NCBI GenBank assembly: GCA_046313675.1
Contig: JBKBXU010000061.1
Location: 1-17,167, forward strand
From: JBKBXU01 sp046313675
GTDB taxonomy: Bacteria > Bacteroidota > Bacteroidia > Cytophagales > Cytophagaceae
DNA length: 17,167 nucleotides
Direction of reading: 5' to 3'
Below the pieces are notes generated by a model. It did not search any database. It was not told the DNA's origin and worked only from the letters and a program-made list of their open reading frames with translations. Shown in pieces: positions 8,062 through 15,300 of this stretch. The stretch's first letter is position 1. Every line of letters starts with the position of its first letter. Both the position numbers and the translations under genes were made by a program.

Positions 8062-9282
8062 TTATTTCATCATTGCATTTACTTCCTCCTCGCTAAACCT
8101 GAAAAAACAAATTCTGGAGAAGCGCCCGGATACCCAGGTGCTACCTACTACGGCAAGGCCATTGGTATTTGTACTGGTAAAATTTCCGATTTCATAGGGG
8201 TTCGTAAATCCAAGGTGTTTGGTCCCCCGAAGTGTCCCTGAAGAGGGATCATAAAAATAAAGGATGATTTGTTTACCTTTGGTATCACTTCCGTAAATAG
8301 TATACCTGCTTCCTGCTTGGTGTTCTTTTAATATAATCCTTGCAGTTTGAGCGATTTCAGGCATGTTTCGGCCTTCTAAGTCGCTGCTTGAGGAAACAGC
8401 GCCCGGAGTAGAATTTATGGGAATGTTCGGCATAAAAAAGTTTTGCCCAAAGCCGAACCGGGAAGCTGAAAAGGTGTTGTTGTCCGGATTGTAGAGCAAA
8501 GCACTTATCGCCCGTTCATCCTTATATCCATTCACTACGGCCTCCGCTTTTTGCCCGCTCATATTAAAAAATACCAGCGATAGTGTATATCTGTAATAGG
8601 CATTAAAATAATATCGGTTGTTAGAAGTATAGCCACATAAAAATGGTAAGCGCTTACCACCGGTCATATGCTCAAGTATTGATTTTTCCGCATCAAAATC
8701 TCCAAATCCTATGGGGAAACTCTGCATGGCAGTGATATTGCCTGTACTGGATATTCTGGAAACATCCGTTTCCCGGTCTTCCCGGTTGTAGTTTAATAAG
8801 ATAAAGTTTGCTCCATCTGCATCCAGGCTGGCATATAGTGGATACATAAGGCCCAGCTCGGAGACTATGCTTGCTTCTCCTGCACCATCTACTTTGAATA
8901 AGGCTGTTCCCAGGGTGAGCCTGTTCATACAAAAGAAGTAGTATTCTGTTCCCACTTTTAAAAGTTTGTTGATTGGATGAACATACTCCGGATCGAGAAG
9001 CTGCTCTGAAATAAAGTTTCCATCTTTATCAACTTTCATAAGGTACACCCCGGAAAAGTTAGATTCTGGAATATGTGCTTTGCTTAGAATTATAAAGCCC
9101 TCGTCTTCGGTCTGGCTAATATCGATGGGCGAGTAAGCATCTGAAAACGTATGGTTGTCATAAATTTTGATCGTAGTTTCAGGAACTACCTCGTTGTTTT
9201 TTTTGATATCGCATCCCAAAAGGACGATGGCAATCAGGAATGGCCATAAAGTCAGAAGTCTGTAGGTAGTGCTTAGTTTCAT
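8062..9282 (-). CDS. Lipoprotein, beta-propeller-like, last gene of the DUF1800/DUF1501 operon
   Basis: A 406-aa predicted lipoprotein of unknown function. The signal peptide ends in the lipobox LLGC with Cys24 lipidated. The mature protein shows spaced units that read like propeller blades: GFIILS ending in VYLMKVDKDGN (62-89), YYFFCMN ending in ALFKVDGAGE (114-136), and NFILLNYN ending in VSRISSTGN (159-182). A similar unit lies near the C-terminus (GLAVVGS to FFRFS). They resemble the degenerate blades of SBBP/delta-60-type repeats, but the blade count cannot be fixed by eye. Its ATG overlaps the TGA of the upstream outer-membrane barrel gene by 4 bp (ATGA), so the two are translationally coupled. 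This suggests it sits with the barrel at the outer membrane. The lipobox is clear; the fold is inferred. Confidence 0.82.
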   Translation of the reverse strand: MKLSTTYRLLTLWPFLIAIVLLGCDIKKNNEVVPETTIKIYDNHTFSDAYSPIDISQTEDEGFIILSKAHIPESNFSGVYLMKVDKDGNFISEQLLDPEYVHPINKLLKVGTEYYFFCMNRLTLGTALFKVDGAGEASIVSELGLMYPLYASLDADGANFILLNYNREDRETDVSRISSTGNITAMQSFPIGFGDFDAEKSILEHMTGGKRLPFLCGYTSNNRYYFNAYYRYTLSLVFFNMSGQKAEAVVNGYKDERAISALLYNPDNNTFSASRFGFGQNFFMPNIPINSTPGAVSSSSDLEGRNMPEIAQTARIILKEHQAGSRYTIYGSDTKGKQIILYFYDPSSGTLRGTKHLGFTNPYEIGNFTSTNTNGLAVVGSTWVSGRFSRICFFRFSEEEVNAMMK

Positions 9283-10160
9283 TGTTTTTTCTCCGTTGAT
9301 TTATAAGCCGATGTACTTAAAAAGCGGGTTGGAAGTGCAATGCCCAGGGCAAAGGTGATGTTTCTCAGCTTCATGTCATCCAATGCATCACCGGAACCGG
9401 CAAGCTGATTATTGGTAAACCTGTTTGCACGATTGGTAATATTGTTGGTGCCATGTCTGTAAGTCGCGTCGAAGACCAGGCGCACGTTACCCAGATCCCA
9501 GCTTACTCCGACTCCCCCGGCAAATCCTAAGGAGGAGTTTATGAAAAGATCTCCGGCACCTATAATGATGGGCTGATTTTCAAAAGGAGTTCCCCCGGAA
9601 GCGTTGTCTGTACCTGATATGTATACAGATTTATTGGCTGTGTTTAGTGTGGCGTAATAGAAGCCTGCCTGAACAAAGGGCCTGATGGCATTCTGTAGGA
9701 TATCGTATTTTACAAACAGAGGTAGCTCAAGGTAATCTAACTGATGTTCCTGTTTATATTGTAGTTCCAGGAATTGATCTTCTTCCGGATCAGACCATGT
9801 GTAACTGTTGGTATACATAAATCGCTGCCTTCGGTAGTTGGGTTGAAAGCTGATTGAAAACGCCTTGTAGTTGAAGGTAAAGTCCAGGCCAATCAAGGCT
9901 CCGGGTTGGTGAAATTGTTTGTACTCTTTGTTGTACTGTTCGTTATTGCCATTCATGGAGCTGAAAACTGAATGCCTTTCGGTAGGATTGGCGGCTGTTA
10001 AATTCATGCCTCCCCGTATTCCTATCCAAAATTGCTTGTCAAGGAAGGTTTTTCCTGTGGCGTTTTTTCGCTCGTACTGCTTTCTTGGACTTTGTGCCTG
10101 CAGAGGTTTTACATTTAAGAGCAGCAGTATAATCAGGCAGAGGTAATGGGGTATTTTCAT
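9279..10160 (-). CDS. Outer-membrane beta-barrel protein (PorT/OMP_b-brl-like)
   Basis: A 293-aa predicted outer-membrane protein. The signal peptide spans residues 1 to about 22 (hydrophobic core LIILLLLNV, cleavage near LQAQ). The mature protein has the start typical of Bacteroidota porin-family barrels, FWIGIRGGMNLTAA. Alternating amphipathic strands follow, for example FSISFQPNYRRQRF, LDYLELPLFVKYDI and IRPFVQAGFYYATL. Near the C-terminus are SSLGFAGGVGVSWDLG, LVFDATYRHG and NITFALGIALPTRF. This is the pattern of an 8-10 strand PorT-like barrel; the exact count is uncertain. It lies between the DUF1501 gene and the propeller-like lipoprotein, and overlaps the latter by 4 bp. Its start is 8 nt from the hypothetical readthrough stop of the DUF1501 gene. 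The partner or transported substrate is unknown. Confidence 0.85.
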   Translation of the reverse strand: MKIPHYLCLIILLLLNVKPLQAQSPRKQYERKNATGKTFLDKQFWIGIRGGMNLTAANPTERHSVFSSMNGNNEQYNKEYKQFHQPGALIGLDFTFNYKAFSISFQPNYRRQRFMYTNSYTWSDPEEDQFLELQYKQEHQLDYLELPLFVKYDILQNAIRPFVQAGFYYATLNTANKSVYISGTDNASGGTPFENQPIIIGAGDLFINSSLGFAGGVGVSWDLGNVRLVFDATYRHGTNNITNRANRFTNNQLAGSGDALDDMKLRNITFALGIALPTRFLSTSAYKSTEKKQ

Positions 10161-10168
10161 AAATAGTA

Positions 10169-10222
10169 TTAGTTAATAATCACCAATTTTTTAGCGTCGT
10201 TTAACATGCCTGCTTTAATTTA
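10169..10222 (-). other. In-frame continuation of the T9SS sorting domain beyond the DUF1501 stop
   Basis: The DUF1501 reading frame ends with GTYMY and a TAA at 10220-10222. Translating on in the same frame gives IKAGMLNDAKKLVIIN and then TAA at 10169-10171. This is the expected end of a type A T9SS C-terminal domain, which usually closes with a KK(L/M)V(I/V)-type motif. One change, TAA to CAA (Gln), would restore GTYMYQ followed by the motif. The full protein would be 563 aa and would stop 8 nt before the next gene's ATG. The reading is direct; the cause (mutation, base-call error or readthrough) is undecided. Confidence 0.8.
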
Positions 10223-11860
10223 ATACATATACGTACCTTCCGGTATGCCCCTGACATCGGCAATTACACGATGTTCTCCAATGGGGAACTTTTGGTTTAT
10301 AACCTGTTTGACCATTTGCCCTTTCATGTTCATGATGTTTAGCTCTACATTGACCTCATTGTTTAGGAAAAATGAAAAGGTTGTAGAGAAGCTTGCCGGA
10401 TTCGGATAGCAGTTATTCATATAAAACCGATTAGAGATGAATCGTTGGGTGCTCAGGAGACTTGTGTTGATTATGGGGAGGTTGATGCCTCTGCCCTGAT
10501 AGTCCCCCCAGAATAACCCGAATTCTTCATCGACCTTAGCAGGATCTACGCACATCCATTCTTTGAGAATGGTGGCATATACCTGTCGGTAGTCGTACTG
10601 CATTTCCACGTCGTCCAGATCCAGGTTAGGATTGTTTCCTAAAATTCCCGGTTCTACACCTTTCCCAAATAACATAATGGGAGCACCTACGCCATGGTCT
10701 GTTCCATAACTTCCATTGGAGTAAACTCTTCTGCCAAATTCGGAAGTAGATACCGTAAGCACANNNNNNNNNNTACGTGCCTTCAGGTCTTCCTGGAATG
10801 ACTTCATGGCTTCCGAAATATGATAAAGTAAGGCACCATGGTTTCCGGTGGTGTGGTCATAGTTTACCACCTGGTCGGCGTGGGTATCAAAACCGCCTAT
10901 TCGTACCAGAAAAACTTTGGTTTTGCAGCCACCGCTAAGAAGATTGGCAATTACTTTCAGAGGGCCTGAAATTGGATTGTTCAACCGTGCCTGCGGTGCT
11001 GCCAGTGGATAGGTGGTAGGGTAGGTGACATTGGGGTCAAATCTTTTTCCTTCCTTGTATACCTCCAGTAAGCGGTCATGGTACTCATCGGTTTTGTTTT
11101 CCAGGCTTAATATCCAGTCGAGTTCTTTGCCATATGGGGAGTTTGCCAGTCCTTCCGGAGGGTTCCCTCTGGGGTCAATTCCTTCTACATCTTCAAATCC
11201 CGGAAGCGTGCTCACCAGATCGAAAAACTGCTGTGGGTGGTCTATGGCGATGGAAGTGGAAATGTTATCTCCCTGATGGAATACCAGAGAAACTTCGTTT
11301 CCGAATTCCAGAGCCAGGGGATCCTGCATTTCGGAGTTAGGAAAGTCATCCGGATAGCTGTCTGGTGCGTAATAATCTTTGAAATATCGGCCTACCCAAC
11401 CGGATCCTGTATAGTGGTTTGACCCGCATCCCATAAACATAATGTCCCTGCTGCGAAAATGGGATCCGTTATGATTCTCATAAGAAACACCCTGGACGAT
11501 TTTCATTTTCCCCTGATCATACAGGTCTTTTGCGCCTGTCATATTTGGATGCAAGCCTGCCTGTTGTTCCGAGGGAAGCGTACTGTCCAAGCGGATAAGT
11601 CTACGGGGGCCGCTTTCCGGAATGGCAATGTTTGGTCGTACGTTATAGTACTTGTCATAATCGGAATAAGGTATGACAGTATTGATTCCGTCATTGCCTC
11701 CATGAAGTTGAAGAATAATTAAGACCCGGTCGTTGGAACACATGGCCGCAAGCCTTTGAAGCGGTGCGGCATAAGACATGCTTTTGAAAAGTATGCCATC
11801 AAGCGCGAAGGGTATTGCCCCCAGGGCCGGTAATTTTTTTAAGAAATTTCTTCTTTTCAT
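10220..11860 (-). CDS. DUF1501 family protein with Tat-like N-terminus and truncated T9SS sorting domain
   Basis: A 546-aa DUF1501 protein, a family of unknown function within the alkaline phosphatase/sulfatase-like superfamily. The N-terminus KRRNFLKKL (2-10) matches the twin-arginine pattern RRxFLK, followed by a modest hydrophobic stretch. Family motifs are LQLHGGNDGINTVIPY (50-65), GGFDTHADQ (322-330), SEFGRR (373-378) and GTDHGVGAPIMLFG (386-399). From about 480 a T9SS type A sorting domain begins with CYPNPAS, but it is cut short after GTYMY by a TAA. The missing end is present in frame just downstream. A 10-N assembly gap (10764-10773) falls between residues LKAR and VLTV, so four residues are unknown. 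The gene starts 12 nt after the DUF1800 stop. Substrate and activity are unknown. The gene may be intact, or recently inactivated at its secretion signal. Confidence 0.88.
   Translation of the reverse strand: MKRRNFLKKLPALGAIPFALDGILFKSMSYAAPLQRLAAMCSNDRVLIILQLHGGNDGINTVIPYSDYDKYYNVRPNIAIPESGPRRLIRLDSTLPSEQQAGLHPNMTGAKDLYDQGKMKIVQGVSYENHNGSHFRSRDIMFMGCGSNHYTGSGWVGRYFKDYYAPDSYPDDFPNSEMQDPLALEFGNEVSLVFHQGDNISTSIAIDHPQQFFDLVSTLPGFEDVEGIDPRGNPPEGLANSPYGKELDWILSLENKTDEYHDRLLEVYKEGKRFDPNVTYPTTYPLAAPQARLNNPISGPLKVIANLLSGGCKTKVFLVRIGGFDTHADQVVNYDHTTGNHGALLYHISEAMKSFQEDLKARXXXXVLTVSTSEFGRRVYSNGSYGTDHGVGAPIMLFGKGVEPGILGNNPNLDLDDVEMQYDYRQVYATILKEWMCVDPAKVDEEFGLFWGDYQGRGINLPIINTSLLSTQRFISNRFYMNNCYPNPASFSTTFSFFLNNEVNVELNIMNMKGQMVKQVINQKFPIGEHRVIADVRGIPEGTYMY
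10764..10773. other. Assembly gap of 10 Ns inside the DUF1501 gene
   Basis: Ten undetermined bases. The frame happens to be open across the gap as 4 codons. From recalled family members, about five residues usually sit between the Arg and the VLT strand, so the true gap may be 13 bases rather than 10. Ten Ns is often an arbitrary placeholder. Confidence 0.95.
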
Positions 11861-11872
11861 AAGGGTAGGGGG

Positions 11873-13615
11873 TTAGAATAGCTGATATTCGGGTGATTGG
11901 AGCATAGCATTGGTCAAGTCTTGGAGCATGCCCCTGGCATCGTCCCTGCTGGCAGGAATCGATTCTGTATGGTTCCAGCTAAACTGCCAGAAGGCAAGCG
12001 AACCCTGTGGTAGCCCGGTGCCTAGTTCCAGAAATCTTGATGTAAAATAGTTAAGCCGCTCAGGAAGTATTTCGGTGCCTTCCTCGGACATGGGAAGAAG
12101 GTAAGAGGCCAATTCCCTTACAAGAACATCCGGATCCTGCGCATATGCGGCGAAGTCTTCTTTTATGAATGCCAGCAAGTCTATAGACACAGGATTTTCT
12201 TCCATATTCTCTATAGACATGACATCAAATATAAATTTATATCGTTGGGTGAGAGTGTTCGCTGAAATCCAGTTTCTGTTATATAAAGGAAACTGATGGT
12301 AGGCATCGTAGCCGGCCACATCAAAGGGATTGACGAAATTCATTCCCTGTCTGTTCATTTTTCCTATGAGTGCGCCTGTTAAGGTGTAAAACTCTGCCGG
12401 GCTGCCTTGCGGATCCGGAAGGCAGTATTTGAAAAAGTTGAGTGTGCCTATGGTCAGATCTAGTGGAGATTTGATTAAAGCTCCAATGTTGTCATCATCA
12501 ACTGTGGCATTCATGGAATCGTAAAAATGACGACTGCTCAATAATTCTTTTATCACAGGTTCAATACGGAAGTTGTTTGCGACAAACGTATTAACCATTT
12601 CGGCGATTATTGTAGACTCAATTTCCGTGGTAATTGCATGATAGACGTAAAATCGGTATATCCTTCGGCAGATATTTTTATGCGTTTCCGGAATAGTGAA
12701 GAGGAGTTCAATAAGCTGATCCAGTTCATCTAACATGCTTTCTTCCGTGGCTCTGCCCCCATTAAGGAGATCTGCATTTGGAGTAATAACAGCATTGCCT
12801 AAACGATGGCTAAATACTTTAGGGTCATTATCATGTTGATTGGCGATGTTCTGGTTGTTTAGCTTTGGTATGGCTCTGGGAATGTCTGTGTCCGGATCGA
12901 GGTTCGTAAATGTCCGGTCCAGGTCATAGCCTGAAACTACCCTTGCCGCAGCCTGCACGTCCTGTTCAGTAAAATAATAATAATCTCCAGGAACGGTAGT
13001 TTCCGGAATTTGTCCCGGAAGTCCTTTCCCGATGGTATACAGTTCCAGTAACTCCCTTGCAAAATTTTCATTAGGGCGACCTCTTACATTAAGGCGGCCA
13101 TCCAGGAGTATGATCATGGCATTGTCAATGCATATCTTCTTTGAGAGTTCTTTGAATGTCAATAGAGGATTGTTCGTGTCATCAAGAGCAAACATCCGAA
13201 AAAGGATGTTTTGAAAATATAAAGCTCGGCTGTTTCCTACTGTTTCCTGAATAGTGGTAAAATGCGTATGAAATAAAAAGACTATTCTTTCCCGTGTTTT
13301 AAATGCCAGTTTTTGATTGTCCGGTACACCTGTACCGCAAAGCTGCCCAAACCACCACCTTCGAAAATAGTTCTGCAAGGTATTGTCCATGGTATCGTTG
13401 TCTGCCGGAGGTGTAAGTGCCCAGGTTCCTCCTATGGCAGGATCAATGGGTGGTTCTGGTAAGACCGATTCCTGAAAAAGTTGTTCTATGGCCTGAGATG
13501 GTGTTAAATTTGAAAAGCCATCGATTTCAGCTTTGGTACCGCCAAAAGTTGCCCTTCGGAGTAAATGCGCGGCATGTTTTTTGCCGAGAACACCATTGTA
13601 TGGGAGGAGAGGCAT
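11873..13615 (-). CDS. DUF1800 family protein, first gene of the operon
   Basis: A 580-aa DUF1800 protein, a family of unknown biochemical function that recurrently sits beside DUF1501 genes. Family motifs are HLLRRATFGGT (17-27), IVFLFHTHFTT (111-121, the conserved HxHF-type stretch), the signature RGRPNENFARELLELYTIGK (178-197) and YFTEQDVQAAARVVSGY (214-230). Near the end, ELASYLLP (501-508) and AMLQSPEYQLF (570-580) are also family-typical. No signal peptide or transmembrane segment is visible, so the cell location is uncertain. The DUF1501 gene starts 12 nt downstream. The ATG at 13615 puts HLLRRATFGG in the usual N-terminal place and fits a 117-bp divergent intergenic region. Co-transcription with DUF1501, the barrel and the lipoprotein is inferred from spacing. 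Confidence 0.92.
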   Translation of the reverse strand: MPLLPYNGVLGKKHAAHLLRRATFGGTKAEIDGFSNLTPSQAIEQLFQESVLPEPPIDPAIGGTWALTPPADNDTMDNTLQNYFRRWWFGQLCGTGVPDNQKLAFKTRERIVFLFHTHFTTIQETVGNSRALYFQNILFRMFALDDTNNPLLTFKELSKKICIDNAMIILLDGRLNVRGRPNENFARELLELYTIGKGLPGQIPETTVPGDYYYFTEQDVQAAARVVSGYDLDRTFTNLDPDTDIPRAIPKLNNQNIANQHDNDPKVFSHRLGNAVITPNADLLNGGRATEESMLDELDQLIELLFTIPETHKNICRRIYRFYVYHAITTEIESTIIAEMVNTFVANNFRIEPVIKELLSSRHFYDSMNATVDDDNIGALIKSPLDLTIGTLNFFKYCLPDPQGSPAEFYTLTGALIGKMNRQGMNFVNPFDVAGYDAYHQFPLYNRNWISANTLTQRYKFIFDVMSIENMEENPVSIDLLAFIKEDFAAYAQDPDVLVRELASYLLPMSEEGTEILPERLNYFTSRFLELGTGLPQGSLAFWQFSWNHTESIPASRDDARGMLQDLTNAMLQSPEYQLF

Positions 13616-13651
13616 AGTTTTTTATGAATTTTGTAAGGTAAAATAAGATTT

Positions 13652-13670
13652 TTATTTGATATTCAAATAA
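13652..13670. promoter_or_regulatory. Perfect dyad in the divergent intergenic region
   Basis: TTATTTGA and TCAAATAA are perfect 8-bp inverted arms around TAT. The site lies 37 bp upstream of the DUF1800 start and 63 bp upstream of the DUF1801-like start, between two divergent genes. A regulator site is plausible. The core is loosely FNR/CRP-like (TTGA and TCAA arms), but the 3-bp spacing differs and AT-rich DNA gives dyads by chance. Confidence 0.4.
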
Positions 13671-13732
13671 GTTTTCAAAAAAAGTTATTGACATTATGGT
13701 AGTTATGTGATTTATAAAATGAATATGAAACT

Positions 13733-14332
13733 ATGAAAGACAAACGAGTGGATGAATATATTGAAAATGCCAATCCAGAGTTGCAGCCAATTCTTCATCA
13801 TTTTCGAGGGCTGGTTCACCAACTTTCTCCGGAGATAATTGAGACAATTAAATGGGGCTTTCCAAATTTTGAATATAAAGGCCCTTTGTTTTCAATGGCT
13901 GCTTTTAAAAACCATTGTGCCTTTACCATTCATAAAGCGTCTGTTTTAGAAGATAAACATGGACTGTTGGAGATGGTAGGTAAAACCGCTATGGGGCAGT
14001 TTGGCAAAATTGCTTCCCTGAAGGATTTACCTTCCGATGAAATTCTTAAAGATTATTTAAGAGCGGCTATTCAGGTAAATGAGCAGGGTGTAAAGCCTGC
14101 TAAGAAATCGCCTTCTGAAAAAGAACTTCCCGACTCACCACATTTTTTTGAGGCGCTGAATGATGATGCCGAAGCTTTACGAAATTACGAAGCTTTCAGC
14201 TATAGTAATAAAAAGGATTATCTGGCCTGGATCAATGAGGCCAAAACGGAGGCTACTCGTGATAAGCGCATAGCCACGGCCATAGAATGGCTCAGGGAGG
14301 GGAAAACAAGGCATTGGAAATATAGGAAGTAA
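13733..14332 (+). CDS. YdeI/OmdA-like protein with DUF1801 domain
   Basis: A 199-aa soluble protein. The N-terminal half (about 5-115) matches DUF1801, with KRVDEYIENANPELQPIL, the conserved PEIIETIKWGFPNFEYKG (33-50) and MGQFGKIASLKDLP (87-100). The C-terminal half (about 130-197) matches the OmdA/YdeI module, with LPDSPHFFEALND and FSYSNKKDYLAWINEAKT, and ends in a basic KTRHWKYRK. No signal peptide is seen, so it is cytoplasmic. In other bacteria YdeI-family proteins have been linked to stress or peptide resistance, but the biochemistry is unclear. The last codons and stop lie inside a duplicated octamer GGAAGTAA (14325-14332 and 14333-14340). The gene stands alone, divergent from the DUF1800 operon. 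Confidence 0.87.
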   Translation: MKDKRVDEYIENANPELQPILHHFRGLVHQLSPEIIETIKWGFPNFEYKGPLFSMAAFKNHCAFTIHKASVLEDKHGLLEMVGKTAMGQFGKIASLKDLPSDEILKDYLRAAIQVNEQGVKPAKKSPSEKELPDSPHFFEALNDDAEALRNYEAFSYSNKKDYLAWINEAKTEATRDKRIATAIEWLREGKTRHWKYRK

Positions 14333-14391
14333 GGAAGTAAGGGATAAGGCATAAGGGATAAGGCCTAAGGGGTAATAAGGTATAAGGCCAA
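14325..14391. repeat. Degenerate short tandem repeat tract (heptamer-like)
   Basis: Two copies of GGAAGTAA (14325-14340) are followed from 14342 by heptamers GGATAAG, GCATAAG, GGATAAG and GCCTAAG (to 14369). Less regular GGTAATAAGG and TATAAGGCC units follow. The tract begins at the 3' end of the DUF1801-like gene and runs into the gene-poor region. No function is visible. Confidence 0.7.
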
Positions 14392-14450
14392 TGTTTGTGT
14401 CCTTGCAACATTCTCAAACTGTTCTGCTACCCTGTCTACCTCAATTATTA

Positions 14451-14948
14451 TTAATCAATACTAATGAGGTTTCCCATGTGGTCAACAGTTACTACTTTAA
14501 ATTCTTTTTCCTGGAAATGATAAGATTTAAATTCTATAACATTTTGTGATAATATCACAGTATCAAAATAATTGTATGAGCCGCTCTTCAGCTCATATAA
14601 ATTATCTATTGACCAGTCATATTTTCCACTGTCAAGATTGATGTTTCCTAGAAAACCAATGGCTGTTACATAAGCTTTATTGCCAGCTATAACCACACTA
14701 TCCTTAGAATTCCGCAGGGCTTCTAAGGGTTTGCAAATAGAATTGAGTCTTTGACTTGTTTTTTGATTTATATGTTTTTCACAAGAGATCCCGGCTCTTC
14801 GCAAGCTGCGGCCGGGATGACGGCGTGTGAGATTGACTAGTTTAGTATTGTCCAACAGATTCCCCAGACTTTTCCTTTCGGGAATTTTGAATAGGGGATG
14901 TTTCATTTTTGAATTGGTCTCGTTCCCTATCTGTTCTCTCCGAAACAT
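14451..14948 (-). pseudogene. Remnant of a PQQ-propeller-like gene fused to repeat sequence
   Basis: The frame is open for 165 codons, but only the last 80 or so look like protein. From about 14692 to the stop it reads IAGNKAYVTAIGFLGNINLD (one blade) with SGKYDWSIDNLYELKSG, later VIEFKSYHFQEK and VVTVDHMGNLISID. That is the rhythm of PQQ/WD-like propeller blades (NKAYVT...G.L..ID..SGK..W). The upstream part runs through the 147-bp repeat and its hairpin and gives RRHPGRSLRRAG, typical of translated REP-like DNA, so it is not coding. I interpret this as the C-terminal remnant of a larger propeller protein. It could still be a short expressed ORF with a start lower down. The full-length parent is not in the window. 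Confidence 0.5.
14693..14839. repeat. Dispersed repeat, copy 1, with REP-like hairpin
   Basis: A 147-bp segment from ccacacta to gattgacta recurs at 15022-15167 in the same orientation, with about six mismatches and one 1-bp gap (about 95% identity). Inside it at 14779-14830 is a 52-bp imperfect palindrome. Its outer arms are TCACA and TGTGA, the main stem is ATCCCGGC with GCCGGGAT, and an inner stem CGCA with TGCG has loop AGC. The GC-rich stem in AT-rich DNA resembles bacterial REP-type intergenic palindromes. No transposase or clear target duplication is visible. Confidence 0.85.
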
Positions 14949-15021
14949 AGAGTCTTACCTATATTGCGGCTGCTTACGGCTCTTTTCGTACTTAATTCGC
15001 GCTCTGTCCGAAGAAAATTCT

Positions 15022-15167
15022 CCACACTATCCTTAGAATTTCGCAGGGCTTCTAAGGATTTGTAAATAGAAGAGAGTCTTTGACTTGTTTTTTGATTTAT
15101 ACGTTTTCACAAGAGATCCCGGCTCTTCGCAAGCTGCGGCCGGGATGACGGCGTGTGAGATTGACTA
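15022..15167. repeat. Dispersed repeat, copy 2, with REP-like hairpin
   Basis: The second copy of the 147-bp repeat, 1 bp shorter by a T-run indel. The hairpin lies at 15107-15158 and its 52 bases match copy 1 exactly, while the flanking part of the repeat carries the differences. The two copies are separated by 182 bp of non-repeated sequence. Confidence 0.85.
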
Positions 15168-15200
15168 AAAAATCCACAGGGTCCCCGGTGGGAGACTCTG
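15167..15200 (-). terminator. Possible terminator of the GH3 gene
   Basis: On the minus strand CAG-GTC-CCC can pair with GGG-GAC-CTG around ACC (15177-15200), with one mismatch and one bulge. TGGA and six or so Ts follow at the 15172-15167 end. It lies about 100 nt after the GH3 stop. It is imperfect, so only moderately supported. Confidence 0.4.
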
Positions 15201-15279
15201 CGGCGGAGGAAAACTTTTTCTCCCGTCCAGCCATTTTTTGTCTTAATAACTTAGTAGTTTGAGAATTTTAATTAAACGC

Positions 15280-15300
15280 TTAACACTTAATACTTAACAC
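15280..15300. repeat. Three tandem heptamers next to the GH3 stop
   Basis: TTAACAC, TTAATAC and TTAACAC lie end to end, 2 bp before the GH3 stop codon on the opposite strand. With the tract at 14325-14391, short 7-bp tandem repeats mark both ends of the gene-poor region. No function is visible. Confidence 0.65.

Noticed and set aside
13688..13718. TTGACA and TATAAA as a promoter for the DUF1801-like gene
   Set aside because: The boxes are 19 bp apart and Bacteroidota use a different consensus (TAnnTTTG), which I could not find at proper spacing.
14779..15158. The two palindromes as a CRISPR array
   Set aside because: Only two copies, about 330 bp apart with a 182-bp gap between repeats and no cas genes. 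REP-like elements fit better.
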